Of a DNA stretch of 39,533 bases, positions 1-9,441 are shown in pieces. Made by a program: the position numbers and the translations under genes. The stretch is from Xenoacremonium recifei (taxonomy: Eukaryota; Ascomycota; Sordariomycetes; Hypocreales; Nectriaceae): positions 1 through 39,533 of the forward strand of contig WOFQ01000123.1 of assembly GCA_012184525.1 (NCBI GenBank), in the 5' to 3' direction. Each line of letters begins with the position of its first letter. Within the stretch, counting starts at the first letter, position 1. The notes below the pieces were generated by a model. That model was not told the DNA's origin and ran no database searches. It saw nothing but the letters and a program-made list of their open reading frames with translations.

Positions 1-660
1 TAATTAATTTTTATATAAAAGAAGTTATTATTATTTATATTAATATTATTATTAATATAATTATTATTTTATTAATTATAATATTATTAAATAATAAATA
101 TTATCTAAAAAGCAGATTTAGAGGTAATTAATATTAATTAGATTTATATTTAATTAAATATATAAATTATCTAAAAAGGTTTTTTAAAATTATTAATTAG
201 GAAATTAATTTATATTATTTATAAAGTCGTTAAAACTAAAAATAATAAATTAGCTAGCTAATTATCTTCTTTATTTCTTATTAATATAGATTTATTATAA
301 AAAATATAAATAGATTATTAAAAAAAGTAAAAAGACTTAATTTTAATAATTTTAAGTATATTTAAAGATCTAGAAGCTATCTAAAAATTCGCTCTTAGTC
401 TGAGGATTTTTTCCCTAATTAAGAGAAAATACCTTTAGTTAGGCTGTATAGTTAACTTACCTAAGCCTAATAGGTAATACTAATACTAAACTAAGAATTC
501 TTAGTATTATTCTACTAACTAAAATACTAATATTAAGAATTTTTAGTATTTTTAATATATTTAATATATTAGTCGGACTAAGACTAACTAGTATTATTCC
601 AGCTATAAAAATACTAAAGATTCTTAGTATTATTCCAGGTATATACTAAACTAAAAGTAT
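1..660. repeat. AT-rich decayed DNA (RIP-like block)
   Basis: The first 360 bases are almost pure A/T and full of TpA steps. The block stays AT-rich to about 660, where base composition changes abruptly to ordinary genomic DNA. No ORF of note is present. Between 476 and 631 the word AATACTAA and its reverse complement TTAGTATT recur as three closely spaced inverted pairs (482-489/501-508, 523-530/543-550, 610-617/624-631), and there is a 14-base palindrome at 491-504. This is what a repeat heavily hit by C-to-T mutation (RIP) looks like in ascomycetes. The parent element cannot be recognised. Confidence 0.75.
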
Positions 661-1475
661 TAAAATCACATGCCTGGTTACGAGGCAGCATCAATCTATA
701 GAGAAACAAGAGAGCGGGCGTGTTGTTCTACACACCTGTTGTAGTTCAATAGATTCGAAGACGCCCCCATCACACCGATTTCTTGAGGAGGCAAATCAAA
801 ACGAGACTGGATAGGGACAGAAATCGATACAAGATTAGTGCGGGGTTTCTTTTCATTAGCCAAGGTCCTCTCGAAGCTCGCTTTCAGCTATTTCGAGGTA
901 AAATAGACCCGTCAAAAATCCAAAATGCAGCGCTTTAGACACATTGCTATGTCCTCCAACGCGTTGTTCTCGGTACCCTTGTTCATGGCGTAATCTTGTG
1001 CTAATTTATAGAGAGTTGTGCTAATTGTAAAGAACGTGGACCCTCAAACGTCGATTCGCTTCACACTCATTTCAAGATCCAATGTATGTGCCTGCTCACG
1101 AGGCTCATAGTTGGCTGCCTCCATATGTAGGTACATACCGGAGCTTCAATACAGACCAGTGAAACTGCCTGAGGGAACGTTGAAGGAGGCGAATGACGAG
1201 TAATTGCATGTTCCAACACATCCCTTCATTCTCATGTCTCAGAAAGTGTATGCGGCACATACCCACAAAGCTTAGTTCACCATTACTTCTCGCTCCATTT
1301 TCTTGCAAACTATCAGAAGAAAGGTATAGCTGAAAAGAAAATTGATGCAATAGATATCGAAGCAAATCACTCTGCTGTTTTTCACAGCAAAGACTATTAG
1401 AAATTGAAACTCCAAAGACTCTAACCCGTCAAGAATCTTAGTTGTGATTCCTAAGTCCATTTGCCAATTCCAGCC
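661..1475. other. Gene-free stretch downstream of the adenylation gene
   Basis: Ordinary base composition resumes here. I see no convincing gene. The minus-strand frame of the neighbouring adenylation enzyme remains open for 67 codons beyond its TAG stop (to about 1272), but that stretch is not recognisably part of a carrier or reductase domain. It probably holds the 3' untranslated region. Confidence 0.5.
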
Positions 1476-3236
1476 CTAAATTTTATGGAATATCTGGTCC
1501 AGCTGACCCTTCAGCATCTCCTCAACCAGTTTTTTCCGTACGTTGCCTTTGGTTGCAGTACGAGGCAATGAACCTTTCGGCACGACCAATATAAACCGAG
1601 TATCAACAATTCTCTCGTGCATATATCTGCGTCGGTGAAATGGGGCGATTCGCTCAAGAATGTCATTCTTGAGTCGTCTTATCCCATCATCGCAGAGGTT
1701 TCCATCAGAAGAAGAAGCCACTCCGTCGCGTGGCTCTACAACCATGACAGGTGAGGGTCGTCCAGCACCAATGACAACGACCCCATCAATGAGGTCGCTA
1801 CCACAGGTCTGCGTAGCGTTGGCCTCGATTGAATCCGTGTTGCACCGAAGCGCCGTCTCCATTTTGATCCAGCTGTCAGCCCGCCCCTGTGACAGGTACG
1901 TGCCCGGTTCTGCTTCGATGAAAAGATCTCCCGTATGAAATTTGCCATCAGAACTTCGCAGGTTGGCAGCAGGACAGTCAGGTGAGTCGGGAGATATCAC
2001 AAGCTCAAGAAGTCTCATATCTGTTTCAGAGCTATCCTCGAGCGGAATGAACTCGAAGATGGAGCTTGGAAACGGCTGCAAGGCAGGAGTAAAAGTTTCA
2101 TAGGTGGTCCGAGAACAAAGACAGAAACCGGTCTCGGTCGCGCCAAACATATTCACGCAACGTATGCCCTCGTTCCGCGCCCATTTCTCATCTTCAGCGT
2201 CGAGGGCCATGCCGGCGTATATGACAACGTCGAGGTTCCGAAGGCGTTCAAGCAGTATAGGGTCCTTTTCAGCGTCATGAAAAGCGTTCGACAAAGCAGG
2301 AGGAAACATCGCCAGCTTGGTGACACCACACTCATCAATCATCTGGTTCAACTCCATGGATGAATACGGTATGGCCGTTGGGAGAACCACGCAGGCCCCA
2401 AGAGCGAGGCATTCCCACAGGCAGAAATTGCTACCCATATGCATAAAACTTCCACTATGTACATGGGAAGCGGGTCAGTAAAGTCAAGAGCATGGGTGGT
2501 TGCATAGACTAATCTACTCACATTGCAGTCATGACCTGTTGGTCCTGCGCTTGAGGCATGAAGTAACCCAAGTAGGGGATTTTGTTGAAAAAGGAATCCA
2601 GCCACCGGGCAGTCACCGGTACCAGTTTCGGAACTCCTGAGGTCGAGCCAGAGGTGTGACAGATAATGTGAACTTCCTCTGGGTCTGAAGATTCGCGTAT
2701 AAGAGGCAGTGAGAGTTGGTTGCATGGGCTGTCTAGACTTTCTACGTCCTCAGCCGCAAAGGTAGGCAGGACGGCATCATTAAGAAACGAACTGAAGCTT
2801 GCATCATGAACAAGTGCCACCGCATCGGCCTTCTGCAGCAACTCATACACGACAGACGGATCCGTCATTCGCAGCGAGAACAGCTGCGGGATGAAGCCAG
2901 CTCGAGAAAGCCCCCATGTGTGGACCAGATCGCTGTACGTTGTGCCCTTCACCCTACGATGCCAGTTAGTTAGATGTCGTCAACAGCACTGAAGCTCACT
3001 ATTGCCGATACTCACCAGACTCCAACAACAGATCGCTCTCCAGCGCCTTTAGGTCGCAGCTTATCTATCCAGAAGGCTGCCGCCTTTTCGACGTCCGAAA
3101 GGAAAGCAGAATACGATACGTCTTTCCAGAACAGTCGTTTCCCCGGTGCATGCTTGGGAATCTTGAGTACTGCAGCGGATGGGTTACTCGTTGCCCCTGC
3201 TCGGAGAACAGAGAGCTGGGTCTTGAAACCAGTCAT
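1476..3236 (-). CDS. Adenylate-forming enzyme (stand-alone A domain, NRPS-like type)
   Basis: The model has three exons, 3236-3016, 2953-2522 and 2454-1476. The introns at 2954-3015 and 2455-2521 both have GTGAGT donors and TAG acceptors. The protein is 543 aa. Core adenylation motifs are visible in order: A3 P-loop HTSGSTSGVPK (about 173-183), A5 FGATETG (321-327), A7 HTGDLF (391-396), A8 GRADSWIKM (408-416), and the C-terminal A10-type lysine in LPRTATKGN. Such enzymes activate a carboxylic acid as acyl-AMP. The substrate cannot be read from the sequence. The start is the ATG that places the N-terminus normally for the family; an in-frame ATG upstream at 3410 exists. No carrier, reductase or thioesterase domain follows, whereas fungal NRPS-like proteins of this type commonly have A-T-R or A-T-TE order. 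It is either a free-standing ligase or a gene truncated next to decayed DNA. Confidence 0.85.
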
Positions 3237-4867
3237 GTCTACTGATGGGAGAGACTGATCAGATGAAAGATGAACAGCGATGATGGGTAGCAACAGCCAA
3301 GACCCTTTATCAGCTGTGCCGCAGAATCGACCATCTTTATAGGTATGTGCATCGTGCTGCAGGCACATGCAACATTCCAAGCCTCCAGCCCCAAAGTAAT
3401 ACCATGGCAAACATCAGAGCCCGGATGTGACATTCCAAGTCAGCCACAGCCAACTCATTCGTATTACGGCATAAGCGGGGTCCATCACCATTCGGTGACA
3501 GCGACCCCTTTCAGTACAAATTGTTTGAGGCCTTTCGTAGTATTACAAGTGCCACCGTAAGCCCTAGCGGATGAAATGCTTATTTCGATATGAAAGTTAC
3601 AAATTTATACTGACAGCACATTGAGAGCTTCAGGGTGTGGCAAATTGGCGCTGGCGCAAGAAGGTTGTCTGGACGAGGCGCCTGGCTCATGGCCATGAGA
3701 TTGAAGTAGTCAGACTGGCAAGCAAGTTGACCATGATATTTAAAAGAATCAACAACAAGCATCTACTCGTACCCCGCACCCTTCTCTAGAGAAGCTTTCG
3801 GATATCCCCAGACTAGAATTTTCACGTCTTACATCAGCCTAAAAAAAAAACATTTAGTAGTGCTGACATGCAACACTCATACGAGGTCATGCGGCTTTAC
3901 GAAAATTATCGAAGAATCATCCGAAGGAAACAAACCAGTGTACGCACATTCAAGCCTTCGCTCCAGTTCATACTATTGATATAGCTATGAGATGAAATCT
4001 TCTGGTAGTCTTAGAGCTACCTCTAATATCCCAGTCCTCGATACAGTTCCCCTAGAAACCATGGCTGCGCTTGGGCATGGTTCTCTACTTGTATAAAGTA
4101 TAGCTATAGCTTGTAAGGTTAAAGCAATGTCATCTTCTTACCTAAGATTTCACCCCATCTTTCAAAAGTCCCTGTTGCATCACTGACGTAGCGGGGTTGC
4201 ATTCAGGCTGTCTATTCTCCAAATGAGGCAATCCTCGAAGTTGACTCAGCGACATGGGAGAACACTCTCAACTTTTGGTTGTCCTACCCCATTCGTCGCT
4301 CTCAACTTGATATATTTTATCTAGACTTGGTCTAAGTTTATCACACGATTCTGCTCCACGTGACGGATTCCCGTAGTTACCATCGAGGGCTAAAAAGACT
4401 TGACAACGGAAAGGTAACCGGGACTGGCATATGCCTTGAGAACTCGGCGCTTTTTAAAACCGCCCCAGCCTCTTTGAAATCCACTCTATGTAGAAAGAAG
4501 GGACCGGGTTGCTGCAGACGTATTTTGTGGTGGCGATAAATGCGGCAAGAAAGTTAACTGAAGAGCCAGATGGGAAGACTTCTCAGCTTATGGGCACAGC
4601 CCAATGGGGCTCTAGATATCATCTGCTGGACGAATAGAAAGTAGATCTGACCTGCACTCTCCCTGCCTCATTCAAATATTCTGCTTGAGACAGAGCAGCA
4701 GTTGACCCTGTTGGAGATCATCAAGGTGGGGGATGTGGGTGAGAGGCGGGGCTAGATCCTTACCGAAGCTTCACCGAGGCCTCACCGAAGACAGAAAAAT
4801 CTTGGACTTTTTTCACACTACTCCCGTCCTTCTCCTCAACCTTCATCACCCACCACAATCCAACAAG
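3237..4867. other. Intergenic region between adenylation gene and ALB1
   Basis: This 1.6 kb region lies between two divergently transcribed genes and must hold both promoters. Only short, unconvincing ORFs are present. A run of ten A's occurs near 3841. A short triple repeat lies at 4761-4790, close to the ALB1 start. Confidence 0.5.
4761..4790 (+). repeat. Three near-identical short repeats in the ALB1 promoter/leader
   Basis: The word (T)YACCGARG occurs three times, at 4761-4768, 4771-4778 and 4782-4789, spaced 10-11 bases apart, about one DNA helical turn. They lie 80-105 bases before the ALB1 ATG. They could be factor-binding sites or simple local duplication. Confidence 0.35.
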
Positions 4868-5260
4868 ATGCCGTCTGTCAAGAATCCTAACGGGCCGTCC
4901 AAGAATCGCCTTGCGGCTCGCGCTGCTAAGGCCAAGAAACAGCGCCGCAAGCGTTCCGAAGAGCCCAAGTCCAAGGTGGCAAAGGCAGATGCTACGCGGG
5001 GAGCAAGGACAGGACTTTTGCCTACGAGTGGACCACGGGCGAAGGTCAGTGCAAAGAAGGCACGCAAGTTGGAGAAGAAGATGGGATATGCTCTCAAGCG
5101 GAAAATGGAAGAGGACGGCGAGTCAGTCATGACAGGTAAGATTAAGATTGGACATGAGCACGACGAGACGGTTCATACTGACAGTGGCCCAGATGCTCCC
5201 ATGACGAGTGGTGCGGAGACTGAAGGGGTCAAGGAGGTTGTCATGGATGAGATCCAGTGA
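4868..5260 (+). CDS. ALB1: Ribosome biogenesis protein Alb1
   Basis: The gene is a single exon encoding a very basic, small protein of 130 aa. The N-terminus (MPSVKNPNGPSKNR) is followed by Arg/Lys/Ala-rich sequence. A central LLPTSGPRAK segment leads into a basic helix with KKARKLEKKMGYALKRKM, the hallmark of the fungal Alb1 family. The C-terminal 45 residues are acidic. In yeast, Alb1 is a nucleus-cytoplasm shuttling pre-60S factor that works with Arx1 in large-subunit export. The start at 4868 fits the family; an in-frame ATG at 4733 would add an unlikely leader and probably lies in the 5' untranslated region. ARB1, another ribosome-biogenesis gene, lies 13 kb away but is not linked functionally by position. 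The call rests on motif recognition only. Confidence 0.75.
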   Translation: MPSVKNPNGPSKNRLAARAAKAKKQRRKRSEEPKSKVAKADATRGARTGLLPTSGPRAKVSAKKARKLEKKMGYALKRKMEEDGESVMTGKIKIGHEHDETVHTDSGPDAPMTSGAETEGVKEVVMDEIQ

Positions 5261-5698
5261 TGATTATGTTATTATGGGATACGAAAGGACAAAAATCATG
5301 CTAGAGGATATGCTGGGACCGATCATCCTCTCGACAGTTCGCTTCCCGCAGGATCTTCATGAAAGGCTTTCATGAAAGTCAACCATGATCAAGCAGAACC
5401 ATGGGAATGGTGACAGTGTCGAAAAGCCGCCAGATATGCCTCGGCAAAACACAGAGCCCCGAGCCAGGTGACCGGCCTGTCGAGTCAGCTTTGATGAATA
5501 CTTAGAAATGGCGATACCCCCAACTTACGAATGGTGTATGGAAATCAAAAATAAGCGTCCAGTACTTTGTGCTTTCCTTCTGTGTGGAGTCTCGCCGTGC
5601 TGTCTCCTCGTCCGGTCCATCCCTCGTGATGAGCTGCATCTTGATAGATAGCAGTCTCATGAACGTCAATCTCATTATGACGGATGAACAGTCCCTCG
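5261..5698. other. Convergent intergenic region
   Basis: This region lies between the 3' ends of ALB1 and the small minus-strand gene. It should hold both terminators. There is a perfect 9-base inverted pair around CATGAAAGGCTTTCATG near 5357, which could form a short hairpin. No gene is seen. Confidence 0.4.
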
Positions 5699-6001
5699 TC
5701 AGTTCATCTCTGCGCCCAACGTCTCATCCGAGGACTCTGAGGTCCGTTGTTGCTGTGCGGGTTGATCATACGCTGGCGGCGGTGTTGCGATCGAAGACGG
5801 TCGACTCTCTGAGACATAGCCTTCTGAGTCTGGGATCGATGGAGTGCGGCTGATGCGGAATGGCGATTTCTTTATGCGACGGCCGCAAATGCAGAAACAT
5901 CCCGGGCAGTAGAATTGACAGCCCCAGCTGCCAAACCTGGGCTCATCGGAGAAACTCGCATCAGAGGCAGGCGTCGAAGGTGCCGTAGGCTGAGTCTCCA
6001 T
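5699..6001 (-). CDS. Small Ser/Pro-rich protein with cysteine cluster and PY motif
   Basis: This is a 100-aa intronless ORF that I do not recognise as a named family. Residues 28-39 contain five cysteines in the pattern C-x3-C-x2-C-x-C-x-C, immediately followed by the basic patch GRRIKK. The remainder is disordered, rich in Ser, Pro and Thr. PPPAY at 74-78 is a PY motif, the type bound by WW domains of Rsp5/Nedd4 ubiquitin ligases. A clustered-Cys segment beside basic residues could be a palmitoylated membrane anchor or a metal site; both are inferences. The composition is protein-like and the PY and Cys features are unlikely to be chance together, but no homolog search was possible. Confidence 0.55.
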   Translation of the reverse strand: METQPTAPSTPASDASFSDEPRFGSWGCQFYCPGCFCICGRRIKKSPFRISRTPSIPDSEGYVSESRPSSIATPPPAYDQPAQQQRTSESSDETLGAEMN

Positions 6002-6989
6002 GATCTCGTTCTAGGAGAGAGGACGGGAGTAACGGTGTTGATCTGTGGGCGTCCTGATCAGAACAAGATGTTGGAAGAAGTTAAGTTGCGCTCGCAAGTG
6101 GCATTTTCGATCAGACTCTAAGGCAGGGCTCCAGAATTCAGTCTAAGATATAGAGTGAATCAGCAAATACCAATGCAAGCAGACCCAGATTTGACCGAAT
6201 CTGCACTTTCAGTGAATACTTGGGACAAATTAGAAGTTCGGATTTGCAAGGCCGCACTGAACGGTTCATATCCTATCAAGTTGACATACAAAAATTGGTG
6301 CGATCCTTAGAGTCAGCCAAAGAACATCCGTAACGGAATCTACTTTCATTGCATTGTTGCCCACGTTATATTGTGTCCTGGGAAAGCAACCACTTTCACG
6401 AAAAAGCACGGAATCAGCTGCCACACTCTGACTTCTTGAAAAAGGATTGCCACAAGTAAGGATCAAAACAAAGTCGCTTCGGAGAGGCAATAGGAACATG
6501 AAGCCGAAGACGTCCAATTCCTCGTACGGTTCCATTGCAGTAAATATACGCGTTAGATTCGGGGCCCGAAACACACTGAGCAAACACACAAATAATCGAA
6601 AGAATTACACCTGAGCATCATTATTGGCACCATGGCAATATGAAAATTTCTCTTTCTCAAATGGACACCCAATTAACAGCATGAAATAGTGTTAGATAAA
6701 GATTGTGGTTTGGAGAACTAGAATTTCGAGCCAATGGTAGTCTCATTAATCCCATGAGTGAATCACTACAGCATTTATTCTCTGCTGTCTGGCCCGTATG
6801 CAACATGACCCCGTGTCCAGGGCAAGCCCTGGTTCTCACTGCCCTTTCCTGAGTGCCTCGAATTTCGTGATTCACGGACCTGCTCACAGGTCACGGGCAC
6901 ACTACCAACTCTCCCACCATTTCCCTCTTTCTTGTCCCTCTTCCAATCCTTTTTCAATCCTAACATCCGACATTCATTTCGCCTCAAAG
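6002..6989. other. Divergent intergenic region
   Basis: This region lies between the small minus-strand gene and the plus-strand acidic-protein gene. The last 90 bases before 6990 are rich in C and T (CTCCCACC, CCCTCTTTC, GTCCCTCTTCC), typical of a fungal leader near the transcription start. A 107-codon minus-strand ORF at 6266-6589 is not convincing. Confidence 0.4.
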
Positions 6990-8063
6990 ATGGCAACCCC
7001 TCCGGAGCACGTTGGAGAAGTCTCCTCTGGAGACATTTCTGCCCTCTCCTCGGGCAACGGAAGCACAGAACGCAACACTGTGACTTCGGATGCAGTTACG
7101 CCAGCGCTTTCAGGTATTCCGCATGCACCCGCAAGCAAGAATGGCCCGAAGAAGAAGAGCATGGTTGGAGCCTTCGTTCATTTCCTCAATACTCATGCTC
7201 CCACTGCACTTGTTAAGGAACCGATGCGACAGCGATACCGCTGGCTCTTCAATTATTACCTCCAAAAGGCTGCCGAGGAGGGAGCCCAAGTTTCCGAAAT
7301 CCGAGTCAATGAACTCGCCTTGCCTGAGGGGCCATATTCGACTACATGGAATCCGGTCCTTCGAACGCTCGACTCTATCTTGAAGATACAACTGGATCGT
7401 GTGGAGCTTGCTCAGCGGCTGGGACCTGTACTCAGAACGTCGATTGTCAAATTGGCCAACCGTCAGCTCGCTGAAGCTGCCAAGCTTAATGTCCCACTTG
7501 AAGCAATCTTCATGAACAACCAGCTGCTGCTTGAGTGGGAACCTGACCATGAGCGCCATGTTGAGACTGATGAGGAAATCTTCGATACCATTGAGCTCAA
7601 CAATCCCATTAACCCGGAGCCCATCTACTCTACTCAAGATGAGGCCGTTTATTTCACCGCTGGCGTCGTTGGAGGAGACGTCTCTGAAGTCGAGTTCGTG
7701 GTCATCCCTGCCACCGACGCAGATGAGGCGGCCGACCTGCCTGAACTTGAATTTGCAGTTGACCGCATGGAGTTCGAGTATTGTGTCGAGACCGACGATG
7801 GCATAGACGTCGAGTTCCATGGCACTCAAGTTCGCGCTACCGGTGACATTTTCGAGATTGCCGAGATCGACAACGACGGCATGGAGGTTGACACTCAGCC
7901 ACTTACAATCACTCGCGAGGAAATTCCAACTGACTCTTTCAACGTCAAGTCGCCTAAGCCTTTGGGCCGCACCGAGGGCATTCACCCTGTCTTTCGCTTC
8001 GCGGGTGACGAGAAGTCGGAGTCGGAGTCGGAGGAGACAGATGGCGAGTGGGAAATTCTCTGA
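6990..8063 (+). CDS. Acidic protein of unknown function
   Basis: The gene is a single exon encoding 357 aa. I do not recognise the family. Residues 1-50 are a disordered Ser/Thr/Gly-rich leader ending in a basic PKKKS patch. Residues 52-185 look folded and helical (VGAFVHFLNTHAP, RQRYRWLFNYYLQKAAEEG, then VLRTLDSILKIQLDRVELAQRLGPVLRT). The C-terminal half is strongly acidic with regularly spaced Glu/Asp and hydrophobic residues, and ends in an SESESEE tract and GEWEIL. The start at 6990 is chosen because it follows a pyrimidine-rich leader and begins the protein-like composition; an in-frame ATG at 6798 would add 64 atypical residues. Codon use with many C-ending codons and the absence of stops over 1 kb support a real gene. 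An antisense ORF across it is a shadow. Confidence 0.8.
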   Translation: MATPPEHVGEVSSGDISALSSGNGSTERNTVTSDAVTPALSGIPHAPASKNGPKKKSMVGAFVHFLNTHAPTALVKEPMRQRYRWLFNYYLQKAAEEGAQVSEIRVNELALPEGPYSTTWNPVLRTLDSILKIQLDRVELAQRLGPVLRTSIVKLANRQLAEAAKLNVPLEAIFMNNQLLLEWEPDHERHVETDEEIFDTIELNNPINPEPIYSTQDEAVYFTAGVVGGDVSEVEFVVIPATDADEAADLPELEFAVDRMEFEYCVETDDGIDVEFHGTQVRATGDIFEIAEIDNDGMEVDTQPLTITREEIPTDSFNVKSPKPLGRTEGIHPVFRFAGDEKSESESEETDGEWEIL

Positions 8064-8592
8064 AGTCTTTGACAGGTTGTGGGCCTTGGTTTGGGGAGAT
8101 CCTTCTTCGTATCAAGCTTACGAACATGGGCTCTCGTTTCTTTCGATGGGGGTTGAGGTTCACCTGGAAGAGGAACGAGGGTAATGGGAAATGGGATGCC
8201 TCGACTCACAACTAGGTTACGAATTTATGAGAACCGTTCAACCGCTCAAGATCACGGTCAGAGGCGAAGCAATTTGTCTGTTCATGAGGAAGGCTTTAAT
8301 TACACTAGGGGATCATAACGATGAAGGAAGCAGATATCGCCATGCAGAGAACATATCCCGCCGCTGCGAGAAGGATAATTTTGAAACGTCATGTACTTAG
8401 TTCGTTCAATGAAAATCAACAAACTACCAATCTTCAACATTCAACTTGCTCTTCGTGTGATAGTGCTCGTGTAGGACTGATTGCCATTCTCGTCCATGGG
8501 AAACGTACAACAATGAGATCAAGACCCAGAACAAGCAGAGCAGGCACAATACCTTCGACGCTTTCTGTCCGTACACGAGTTTTCTTTTTGCC
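8064..8592. other. Convergent intergenic region
   Basis: This region lies between the 3' ends of the acidic-protein gene and the small zinc-knuckle gene. I see no gene, RNA or repeat in it. Confidence 0.4.
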
Positions 8593-8866
8593 TCACTTCT
8601 TTTTTTCGTCTTGTCTCTTCAGTCCATACGTCCAGCAGTTTCGATATCGCCTCGGACAGTCAGTCTTGTGGCCCTGCGTCTGTCCGCAACGAGGACACGA
8701 AGCTCGAATCGGCGCCGCCTATCGAAAATCAGCGTCAATCCTACGTAATAAAGGATATCATAACGCGCGGGCTTACCTCTTCGTTGTCTAGCTCTTGGTC
8801 CACCTTGACATCTTGAGAACGTTCGCTGGCTTTGTCTGACTGGTTGGGCTTCACTGTGCTGCTCAT
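8593..8866 (-). CDS. Small zinc-knuckle-like protein (two exons)
   Basis: Exon 1 (8866-8777) encodes 30 residues rich in Ser, Lys, Asp and Glu. A 58-nt intron (8719-8776) has a GTAAGC donor and a GATAG acceptor. Exon 2 (8718-8593) continues in frame to TGA, giving 71 aa. Exon 2 contains CPRCGQTQGHKTDCP, a C-x2-C-x5-H-x3-C arrangement close to a CCHC zinc knuckle, then another Cys (residue 58) and a lysine-rich tail (QDEKKK). The spacing differs from the retroviral-type knuckle (C-x2-C-x4-H-x4-C). Zinc knuckles usually bind single-stranded nucleic acid or proteins; the role here is inferred only. The exact frame across the intron, the conserved splice signals and the metal-ligand pattern support a real gene too short for most gene finders. 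Confidence 0.6.
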
Positions 8867-9441
8867 TCTTACTGACAGTAGGGCCGGGAATCTACAGGTT
8901 TGGAGTATATGATGACATAAGGATAACGGCATAGGCGTGATGTTACTGGTGTTAAAACTTCAGGAAGATCCTGGAATTGGCTAACGGGTGACCTTTTTGT
9001 CGAGAAGCACTTGCCGCCTGGTGATGTCAGCGGTAGCTAACTTTAGAGAGAAGCACGTGGCTCGTTCTTCGTCTTACACCGGCATTGACATGCACGAATC
9101 AAATTTCGTTAGACAGAATATCACAGGGTTCTGGGAGACTTTTTTTTCATTAGAAGGACATGTCAAATCGACACACAAAGTACCATTAAAACATGAGCTA
9201 GCTACCTCGTTTTAATCGCACGACAAGCCACGCAACACCGACGATGCTTGATCCAGAGAAACCAAAGACACGATCCAAATGACAAAATGTAATTTCAATA
9301 ACGGGGAATACATGCGCGTACGCAGCGGCTTTCCCATGCCAGACCTTTTTTGCTAAAGTCCTTTCCATCTTTCCCTCCCATAGCTGTCTCAATAGCTCTC
9401 CCTACGTCTATACCATGAATGCATGCAATTCCACCCGAGTT
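8867..9441. other. Region between small zinc-knuckle gene and GAS-type gene
   Basis: This 575-bp stretch should hold the promoter of the upstream minus-strand small gene and the 3' untranslated region of the glucanosyltransferase gene. No gene is seen. Confidence 0.4.

Noticed and set aside
4733..4867. In-frame upstream ATG extending ALB1 by 45 residues
   Set aside because: The extension is not protein-like, and the ATG at 4868 starts the family-typical MPSVKNPNGPS sequence.
6266..6589. Minus-strand 107-codon ORF with hydrophobic stretch
   Set aside because: No homology recognised, no promoter or splice support; too weak to call.
7110..7985. Long minus-strand ORF (291 codons)
   Set aside because: It lies wholly antisense to the better-supported 357-aa plus-strand gene and has no domain; it is a codon-bias shadow.
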